A DNA stretch of 64,000 bases. Origin: Pandoraea anapnoica (lineage in GTDB: Bacteria > Pseudomonadota > Gammaproteobacteria > Burkholderiales > Burkholderiaceae). Positions 57,977-64,000 of the stretch are shown piece by piece. The notes under the pieces were generated by a model. That model was not told where the DNA came from. It made no database searches and saw nothing but the letters and a program-made list of their open reading frames with translations. The stretch is from NCBI RefSeq assembly GCF_902459765.1, contig NZ_CABPSP010000004.1, positions 124,001 to 188,000 of the forward strand. The letters are read 5' to 3'. Positions within the stretch are counted from its first letter, which is position 1, and each line of letters starts with the position of its first letter. The position numbers and the translations under genes were made by a program.

Positions 57977-59188
57977 TCATGCCCCTCGCGTGAGCAGGAA
58001 TTGATTGACGTCGATGCGCCGCTCGTCGAACGCGGCTTCGCAATACTTCAGATAGAGGCGCCATGTGCGAATAAACGTCTCGTCGAATCCCTGCGCGCGG
58101 ACGTCGTCGATTCGAGACGAGAATGCTGCGTGCCAGTGATTCAACGTGCAGGCATAGTCCAGTCCGAATGCCAGCGTCTCGCTGGCTTGCAAGCCGCATC
58201 TGCGCGCCGATGCGACAAAACGCGACACACTCGGCAACATGCCGCCCGGAAAGATGAACTCTCGAATGAAGTCGCTGGATCCGCGATAGGCCTCGAATGC
58301 CGCATCGGCAATCGTGATCGTCTGGATCAACGCTCGTCCGGAAGGTCGAAGGCGCTCGGCAAGAACGTTGAAATATCGTGTCCAGTAGGCTTGACCGACC
58401 GCCTCGAACATCTCGATCGACACCACCGCATCGAACTGTCCCTGCACATCCCGGTAATCCGTGAGTGAGACTGTCGCCAACTGCGTCAGCCCTGCGTCGG
58501 CGATACGCGACTGTGCAAGGGCGAGCTGTTCGTGCGACAGGGTTATGCCGTGAACCGCAATACCCTGGCTTGCCGCGTGCAAGGCAAAACCACCCCAGCC
58601 GCAACCAATCTCGAGCACGCGATCGCCGGGGCGCAGGCCGAGCGTGTCGACGATGCGCTGGTACTTGGCGCGTTGCGCGTCGGCTAGCGAGCGTTGCGCA
58701 TCACCTTCGAACAATGCGCTCGAATAGGTCCAGGTCGGATCGAGCCACAAGCCGTAGAACCGATTGCCGAGATCGTAGTGCGCGTGGATATTGCGCCGGC
58801 TGCCCGCCCGCGAATTGCGGCGCAGGGCATGACGAAGTCGAAACCAGACCCGGCTCAGGCGCGACCCGACGATGGACCGGTCGATCGTCGACTGATTGCG
58901 CAGCGCCAGACGCAGCAGGGCGGCGATGTCGGGCGTCTCGATCCATCCGGCAATGTAAGCCTCGGCAAAACCGATGTCGCCCGCGCGCATGATCTGCCGG
59001 CAGGCTCGCCAGTCGTGGATCTGAAGTGTGGCGCCGGGCGCCTCACTGGACTTGCCGAAAACCTGGGTCGAGCCGTCGGGCGCGACGAGCGTCAGATGCC
59101 CGACACGAATCCGCTGCAATAGGGCGCAGAAAACGCGAGCGCCAAGCGGAATGTCCGTGTGCGGGGTGTGAAGTCGAAGCATCGTCAT
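57977..59188 (-). CDS. cfa: Cyclopropane-fatty-acid synthase family methyltransferase
   Basis: A 403-residue SAM-dependent enzyme. The N-terminal domain resembles the lipid-binding lobe of Cfa; the Rossmann part has VLEIGCGWGGFALHAA and GITLSHEQLALA; then IEMFEAVGQAYW and FIREFIFPGGMLPS. It methylates unsaturated acyl chains of phospholipids in the membrane. ATG 59188 overlaps the DUF1365 stop by 4 bp. Confidence 0.92.
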   Translation of the reverse strand: MTMLRLHTPHTDIPLGARVFCALLQRIRVGHLTLVAPDGSTQVFGKSSEAPGATLQIHDWRACRQIMRAGDIGFAEAYIAGWIETPDIAALLRLALRNQSTIDRSIVGSRLSRVWFRLRHALRRNSRAGSRRNIHAHYDLGNRFYGLWLDPTWTYSSALFEGDAQRSLADAQRAKYQRIVDTLGLRPGDRVLEIGCGWGGFALHAASQGIAVHGITLSHEQLALAQSRIADAGLTQLATVSLTDYRDVQGQFDAVVSIEMFEAVGQAYWTRYFNVLAERLRPSGRALIQTITIADAAFEAYRGSSDFIREFIFPGGMLPSVSRFVASARRCGLQASETLAFGLDYACTLNHWHAAFSSRIDDVRAQGFDETFIRTWRLYLKYCEAAFDERRIDVNQFLLTRGA

Positions 59189-60036
59189 GATCTGATCTCC
59201 TGATCGGATGGCGTGGCAGCGGGGGGCAATTCGCGCTCGCATGCTGCGCCTGGTGTCGGCATGTCGACATACCGATCCAATGGCGACTTGCCATGGAACG
59301 GCACCCGCTTGAGCAATAGCCGCAGCGCCTGCCAGTGAATTCGAAATACGACGTTCAGCGCATCGAAGGGCCCGCGTAGCATGGCCTTCAGCACCCCGAC
59401 GCCGGTGAAGGGCTCGGCGCGCATGCCGACGACGGTTCGCAGCAGAAGCCTGTCGTCCACGCGGTAATCGATACCCACCGACCACCACCGGCCGTGCCGA
59501 TTGACGCGAAAGGCATACTCGCCTTCGACCTTGCAAAACGGCGAGACATGAAACACTTTGCGGCACTCGAGCGCGACATCGCCGCGAATGGCGGCCGTGT
59601 CCGGCGAGCACAGAAGGTAGCCGTGATGCTGACCGAAGGTGTTGTTCACGTCCGCGTAGATCGCGCGCAGGTTGCCCTCACGGTCGTGGCAGTACCAGAA
59701 GCTCACCGGGTTGAACGCGTAGCCCACGATTCGGGGAATGGTTTGCAGCCAGATAGCGCCGTCGGCCGGGATCCCCGATGCCGCGAGACGCTCACGCATC
59801 CAGGCATCGAGCGAGCGGCCATCCCTCGGTCCGTAGTCGGTCGACTTCACGCTCAGAAGGCGGTGTCGGTCTGCTGCGAACCACCAACTTGCCAAGGTGT
59901 TCATGCGTGCGACGTCGCACGAAATCTGGAACAGGGGATACGTGAACCTGTGCCTCACCGGTGACAGACGTTCGTGCATGACGTGCCCTCTGAGCAGCCA
60001 GGCCGCGGGTGCGGCGCTCGGATCCGTCGGCTTCAT
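59185..60036 (-). CDS. DUF1365 family protein
   Basis: A 283-residue protein of the DUF1365 family: LLRGHVMHERLSPVRHRFTY, IPRIVGYAFNPVSFWYCHD, VNNTFGQHHGYLL and KVFHVSPFCKVEGEY. It has conserved histidines but no known reaction. It is coupled by 4-bp overlaps to the FAD protein upstream and the methyltransferase downstream, a trio that recurs in many proteobacteria. Confidence 0.88.
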   Translation of the reverse strand: MKPTDPSAAPAAWLLRGHVMHERLSPVRHRFTYPLFQISCDVARMNTLASWWFAADRHRLLSVKSTDYGPRDGRSLDAWMRERLAASGIPADGAIWLQTIPRIVGYAFNPVSFWYCHDREGNLRAIYADVNNTFGQHHGYLLCSPDTAAIRGDVALECRKVFHVSPFCKVEGEYAFRVNRHGRWWSVGIDYRVDDRLLLRTVVGMRAEPFTGVGVLKAMLRGPFDALNVVFRIHWQALRLLLKRVPFHGKSPLDRYVDMPTPGAACERELPPAATPSDQEIRS

Positions 60037-61337
60037 AGCGAAGCCCATGAAGGGAGCACATTGAAATCCCGGGCCACGCGCAGTGCAGATTTGAGGCCAT
60101 CCTCGTGAAATCCGTAACCGGTCCAAGCACCTGCGAACCAGGTCCGTCGACGACCTTGGAGCGCCGGGAGTTGTGACTGGGCGTCGACGGCTGCGAGATC
60201 GAGCAGCGGATGCTCGTAGGCGTAGCGGCCGATGACCGTAGACGGCGCAGGCTCCCGCACCGGGTTGAGGGTTACGATCACCGGCGTGCTGAAGGGCAAG
60301 GCCTGGAGTTGATTGATGAGGTAGCTCACACAAACGGGATGATCCGACGCCGTTGTCCGGCTCGCATGGCTCACGTAATTCCACGCAGACCAGACACGTC
60401 TGCGCCTGGGAAGCAACGTCGGGTCCGTGTGGAGTACGGCAATGTTCGGTTGATAGCCCACGGCGCCGAGCACCCGGCGCTCTGTCGGGTCTGCGTCGCC
60501 AAGCAACTGAAGGCTGGTTGGCGCGTGGCTGGCCATCACCACCGCATCGAAGCGCTCCGCCTGAGCGTTGCCGAACCGGACCGTCACCCCTTCGCTGTCG
60601 CGTTCGACTTGCCCCACGGGCGTTCCAAGTCGAACATCGTCCAGCGTGGCGCAGATGCGCCTGACGTACTCGCGACCACCGCCGGCGACCGTACGCCACT
60701 GTGGCCTATCGCGGATCTGCAGCAGGGCGTGGTTCAGACAGAACCTCAGGAACGTCACCGCGGGAAACCGCAGAATATCGGCGGCGCGGCTCGACCAGAT
60801 GGCTGCGGCCATCGGCAGCAAGTAATGCTGCTGAAACGGCTGGCCGTAACCGTGCGCGAGCAGCAGTTCGCCGACAGACTGACGCTCGCGCGAGGCGCTC
60901 TCGAGGTGCCGCTCGGCCGAAGCGTTGAATCGCAGAATGTCGCGCAGCATGCCGAGAAAACTTGGCGAGCACAGATTCCGGCGCTGGGCGAAGACGGTGT
61001 TCAGACTGGTCCCGGCCCACTCGAGCGCGCCGCCGCCCACGGACACGGAAAACGACATGTCGCTCGCGATGGACCGCACGCCCAGTTCGTCGAAAAGCGC
61101 GATGAGGTTCGGATAGGTGCGCTCGTTGAACACGAGAAAGCCGGTATCGACAGGCGCACGCATTCCGTCAAGCTCGACGTCGACAGTATTCGTGTGTCCG
61201 CCCGCGTATTCCCCTGCCTCGAAAACCGTCACCCGATATTTTTGCGCGAGGAAATAGGCACTCGTCAGGCCCGCGATCCCGGCGCCGATCACCGCGATAC
61301 GTTGACCGGGAGGCAAAACGATCGTCGTTGGGCTCAT
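60033..61337 (-). CDS. FAD-dependent amine oxidase-like protein
   Basis: A 434-residue flavoprotein with RIAVIGAGIAGLTSAYFL (residues 13-30), VFEAGEYAGGHTNTV, and the C-terminal FAD contact FAGAWTGYGFHEDGLKSA. It belongs to the amine oxidase/desaturase superfamily. In furan-fatty-acid and related lipid clusters such proteins act on methylated acyl chains; that role here is inference from context. Confidence 0.9.
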   Translation of the reverse strand: MSPTTIVLPPGQRIAVIGAGIAGLTSAYFLAQKYRVTVFEAGEYAGGHTNTVDVELDGMRAPVDTGFLVFNERTYPNLIALFDELGVRSIASDMSFSVSVGGGALEWAGTSLNTVFAQRRNLCSPSFLGMLRDILRFNASAERHLESASRERQSVGELLLAHGYGQPFQQHYLLPMAAAIWSSRAADILRFPAVTFLRFCLNHALLQIRDRPQWRTVAGGGREYVRRICATLDDVRLGTPVGQVERDSEGVTVRFGNAQAERFDAVVMASHAPTSLQLLGDADPTERRVLGAVGYQPNIAVLHTDPTLLPRRRRVWSAWNYVSHASRTTASDHPVCVSYLINQLQALPFSTPVIVTLNPVREPAPSTVIGRYAYEHPLLDLAAVDAQSQLPALQGRRRTWFAGAWTGYGFHEDGLKSALRVARDFNVLPSWASL

Positions 61338-61371
61338 TGTGCGATCTCTATGTGAGTAAGGTTATCGGCGT

Positions 61372-62052
61372 TCAGTCTTCGCGACCTGGCGTGACGAAGC
61401 CGGGCTGGCCCAGCTGTTCCGGCATCTGCGGCACGCGCCGGAATCGCGATGTGTCGTAGCCCATGGCCTCCAGCCGGGTCAGCAGCAAGCGGTACGTCGC
61501 GTCGTCCATCGTCGGCTCACGTGAAAATACCCAGCCCAGCGATTTGTCCGGGTAGCCAAGCAGCGTGTAGCGATAATCCGGGTCCACATACAACGTGAGT
61601 TGCGAAACGTAGATCGGCCAGAAAAGTCGTACGCGCCAGTGACCGCCGCCGGTGCCCGGCAAAACGCTGTCGAGAAACTGGTAATGGCTCTCAGGTTGGT
61701 CGAATCCGCCTTTGCGACCGTAGAAGTGGTCGTCGATGCGTCCGTCTTCGCGCAGCACCCATTCGGCGCGGCTCGCGACGAAATCGCGCTCCGCGAAGTA
61801 GGGAATGTTGGCTATGACGTACCAACGGCCCATGTAGCGTGGCAGATCTACGGACGCCACCTTGAGAGGGACATTAGCGAGCGGGTTCGGGTTGGGAGGC
61901 GCGCCGGAGCAACTTGTCAGCGCCGCGCAGGCGAGCACCGCGACGGCGAACCAGCGTCTGCGCGTCGATTGCGGCGCAGCCCTTTGCGTGCGCAGCGACA
62001 CGGCAACGCGCTCGGTGGCAAGCCGGTGGGGCGGTGTGGAATGTCGAGTCAT
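61372..62052 (-). CDS. blc: Lipocalin (Blc-like) lipoprotein
   Basis: A 226-residue protein with a long N-terminus, lipobox LTSC (cysteine near residue 48) and a lipocalin barrel: [19 protein letters not shown], then [20 protein letters not shown], close to E. coli Blc. Blc binds lysophospholipids at the outer membrane. It overlaps the preceding methyltransferase by 4 bp. It fits a role in lipid turnover in this operon. Confidence 0.9.
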   Translation of the reverse strand: MTRHSTPPHRLATERVAVSLRTQRAAPQSTRRRWFAVAVLACAALTSCSGAPPNPNPLANVPLKVASVDLPRYMGRWYVIANIPYFAERDFVASRAEWVLREDGRIDDHFYGRKGGFDQPESHYQFLDSVLPGTGGGHWRVRLFWPIYVSQLTLYVDPDYRYTLLGYPDKSLGWVFSREPTMDDATYRLLLTRLEAMGYDTSRFRRVPQMPEQLGQPGFVTPGRED

Positions 62053-63164
62053 GCCTGGACTCCTGCGCCCGCTCCTGGCTTTTCGAACAGGTAATGCCCA
62101 ACTCCCCACTGCTGACCGCCCGCGTAGCCGAACAGCTCTGCCACGGCCATGTAGAACATGCGCCAGCGCTGGAGTTGAAGACGCGCCTGCGCGCCGTAGT
62201 TCGCCTCGAGGATCGGCAGCACCGTTTCTCTGGCGGCATCGAGTGCGTCGAGCCAATCGTTGGCCGTGCGCGCGTAGTGCCGTCCGTCCACCCACCAGCG
62301 GTCTGCGATGCGCAGGTCATCCTGGAAATGCAGCAGCAGATCGGCGCTCGGCATGGTGCCGCCGGTAAAGAAATGCCGCGACATCCAATCGGATCCGTCG
62401 CGGTCCTGAAAATGATAGGCGAGATGCCGATGCGCGAAGATGTGCACGAACAGCATTCCGCGATCGTTCAGCCAGCCCGCGATCTTCTTCATCAGCGCGC
62501 CGTAGTTTTTCATGTGTTCGAACATCTCGATCGACAGGACCCGGTCGAATTGCGCGGGAACGTCGTCGGTAAAGTCGAAGTCGGCCACGTTGCCCGTGAC
62601 GATCCGAAGGTTGCGCAGCCCCCGCTTGGCGGCGGACGCCTCGATGAAACGGCGTTGACCGTAAGAGTTGGATAGCCCGACGATTTGCGCCCCCGGATAT
62701 CGCTCTGCCAGCCAAAGTGCGAGCGATCCCCATCCGCAACCGAGATCCAGAATGCGCTGGCCATCGGCGAGCTGTGCCCGCTCGGCATAGCGCGTGAACA
62801 TGGCCTGCTCGGCCTGTTCCAGCGTTGTCGACTCGCTTTCGTAATAGCAGCACGAGTACTTCATCGCGGGTCCCAGGTGGGCGAGGAAGAACTCGCTCGG
62901 CACCTCGTAATGCTGGGCATTGGCTTCCTGGGAAGCGATCGCGATGGGGCTCGTACGCAATTCCTTCACGAGGTCGGACAATGCCGACATGCCGCGCTCG
63001 AGATGGTGCGCATACTCCTGCTTCAGTCGTTGGCGCATGAGTTGACGCATTCCGGCGCGCAGCAGCGCGTCGGGCACCACGCCCAACTCGCAAAGCCGAA
63101 CGAGTCCCGATTCTTCTATCGTGTCGGCGCTGGCCGAGGGCGGCCGAGTAAGGGAGACAGTCAT
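62049..63164 (-). CDS. Cyclopropane-synthase-like SAM methyltransferase
   Basis: A 371-residue methyltransferase of the CFA superfamily, different from the one at 57977. It has [52 protein letters not shown] and [19 protein letters not shown]. Relatives methylate unsaturated fatty acids (UfaM-like in furan fatty acid formation) or make methoxymycolate-like lipids. GGAG lies about 11 nt before the ATG. Confidence 0.88.
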   Translation of the reverse strand: MTVSLTRPPSASADTIEESGLVRLCELGVVPDALLRAGMRQLMRQRLKQEYAHHLERGMSALSDLVKELRTSPIAIASQEANAQHYEVPSEFFLAHLGPAMKYSCCYYESESTTLEQAEQAMFTRYAERAQLADGQRILDLGCGWGSLALWLAERYPGAQIVGLSNSYGQRRFIEASAAKRGLRNLRIVTGNVADFDFTDDVPAQFDRVLSIEMFEHMKNYGALMKKIAGWLNDRGMLFVHIFAHRHLAYHFQDRDGSDWMSRHFFTGGTMPSADLLLHFQDDLRIADRWWVDGRHYARTANDWLDALDAARETVLPILEANYGAQARLQLQRWRMFYMAVAELFGYAGGQQWGVGHYLFEKPGAGAGVQA

Positions 63165-63195
63165 AGTGTCAAACTCCAGGTTTGCGCAATGTCCG

Positions 63196-63987
63196 TCATG
63201 ACGATGTCGTCTGACGAGCGGGTTTCGGTGGCCAGGGGACTAGCGAGCTGGTGGTTTGCATGTATTCCCGATAAGCCGGACGCGTGGCCATCAGGTGCGC
63301 CTCCAGCAACGGGATGCCCGACACTTTCAGCAGCAGCCATGCCATGAACAGTGGGGGAAAGAGCGTCAACCAGCCCCACGGCATTGCGATGGAGAGCGCG
63401 GCATAGCTGCACCAATGCAGACATTCGAAGAAATAGTTGGGATGACGCGAGTAACGCCACCAGCCCTCGCGGCAGACCTGTCCCCGATGCGTGGGATCGC
63501 TGACGAAGTCGCGCAACTGGCGATCGGCGCTCGCTTCCCCGACGACTGCGCCAGCCCAGATCAGCACTGCGACGATCACATTGAGTGTCGACGCCGCCTG
63601 CGCGCTGAACGCGGGCAAGAAGAACGCGACCGCGAGCAACATCGCAATCACGCCCTGGAACTGAAAGAACCAGAACATATTGCGGTCGGCCGTCGCTCCC
63701 CATCGTTCGCGGAAGACCCGGTAGCGCGCGTCTTCCAACTTGCCCCAATTGCGGCGCCACAGATGCAGGGCGAGACGTGCGCCCCACAACCCACCGGCCA
63801 CGCCGACGAAAATCCGGTTAAACGCGTGTCCGGTGCCCTGAGTCGCCACGAAAATTGCCGCCAGACTCAGTGCGGCCGCCCATATGGGGTCGACCATGCC
63901 AGCGTTTTTCGTGCGTTTTTGCAACACCCACGCCAAAGCGAAGGCGAAAATCATCCCGCAGAAGGTCATCACGGCAGTCGATAGCAT
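63196..63987 (-). CDS. DUF1295 family membrane protein
   Basis: A 263-residue integral membrane protein with about six helices. The C-terminal part [19 protein letters not shown] and [16 protein letters not shown] matches DUF1295/steroid 5-alpha-reductase-like enzymes, whose RxxRHPNYF motif binds NADPH. It is the first visible gene of the lipid operon; its promoter lies beyond the right edge. Confidence 0.9.
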   Translation of the reverse strand: MLSTAVMTFCGMIFAFALAWVLQKRTKNAGMVDPIWAAALSLAAIFVATQGTGHAFNRIFVGVAGGLWGARLALHLWRRNWGKLEDARYRVFRERWGATADRNMFWFFQFQGVIAMLLAVAFFLPAFSAQAASTLNVIVAVLIWAGAVVGEASADRQLRDFVSDPTHRGQVCREGWWRYSRHPNYFFECLHWCSYAALSIAMPWGWLTLFPPLFMAWLLLKVSGIPLLEAHLMATRPAYREYMQTTSSLVPWPPKPARQTTSS

Positions 63988-64000
63988 TGGGGACCTGTCA

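Noticed and set aside
60210-61355. 381-codon plus-strand frame opposite the FAD protein
   Set aside because: Antisense to a conserved flavoprotein, and its translation shows no motif or family pattern.

Overview
The window is about 62-63% GC, gene dense and free of insertion sequences, tRNA or rRNA. Gene content and protein style point to a beta-proteobacterium of the Burkholderiaceae, most likely Pandoraea or a near relative. Taxonomy is inferred from family resemblance only.

Region 1 (1-5.6 kb) is a mixed left flank: a partial SDR gene with a divergent LysR regulator, small hypothetical genes, a GlxA-type AraC regulator broken by a stop codon, a metallo-beta-lactamase-fold hydrolase, a DUF1488 gene and a beta-CASP RNase-like protein.

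Region 2 (about 5.6-36 kb) is a low-oxygen stress island. It resembles the low-oxygen-activated (lxa) locus known from Burkholderia cenocepacia. It holds six universal stress proteins, an FNR-type regulator with all four cluster cysteines, a LuxR-type response regulator and a CHASE/PAS histidine kinase. It also holds two zinc alcohol dehydrogenases, an AMP/thymidine phosphorylase with PRPP synthetase, a phasin-like gene ahead of an ABC exporter, an Acg-type nitroreductase, an Nramp-like carrier, BON and FMN-binding proteins, an MgtC/DUF4010 membrane protein, a deacetylase plus glycosidase-like pair, and cytochrome b561. Reading the intergenic DNA shows at least eight TTGA-N6-TCAA palindromes (FNR boxes) and three degenerate ones. 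Most lie at a fixed distance from a -10 hexamer. One such promoter faces a gene-free stretch ending in a strong terminator, which suggests an undescribed anaerobically induced small RNA of about 130 nt. Remnants of an Hsp20 gene and a rhomboid protease lie in the same island.

Region 3 (37.4-54.6 kb) is a complete pyridine-carboxylate catabolic cluster, best matched to picolinate (pic) degradation. A three-subunit molybdenum hydroxylase, a Rieske oxygenase with ferredoxin and reductase, and an amidohydrolase-type decarboxylase lead to 2,5-dihydroxypyridine. A ring-cleaving dioxygenase, N-formylmaleamate deformylase, maleamate amidohydrolase and maleate isomerase then give fumarate. Two MFS carriers, a MarR repressor and XdhC complete the set. 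Four [A/G]TCAG-N4-CTGA[T/C] palindromes sit at the cluster promoters and are the probable MarR operators. A TetR gene with a double palindromic operator and a DUF1348 gene precede it.

Region 4 (54.6-64 kb) is read on the minus strand. It holds an ECF sigma factor with RskA-like anti-sigma factor, a DUF3455 lipoprotein, an anti-sigma remnant and a tightly overlapping operon: DUF1295, cyclopropane-synthase-like methyltransferase, lipocalin, FAD amine oxidase-like protein, DUF1365, a second cyclopropane synthase, a chalcone-isomerase-fold protein and DUF2878. This set looks like a membrane-lipid modification pathway controlled by an oxidative or envelope stress sigma factor.
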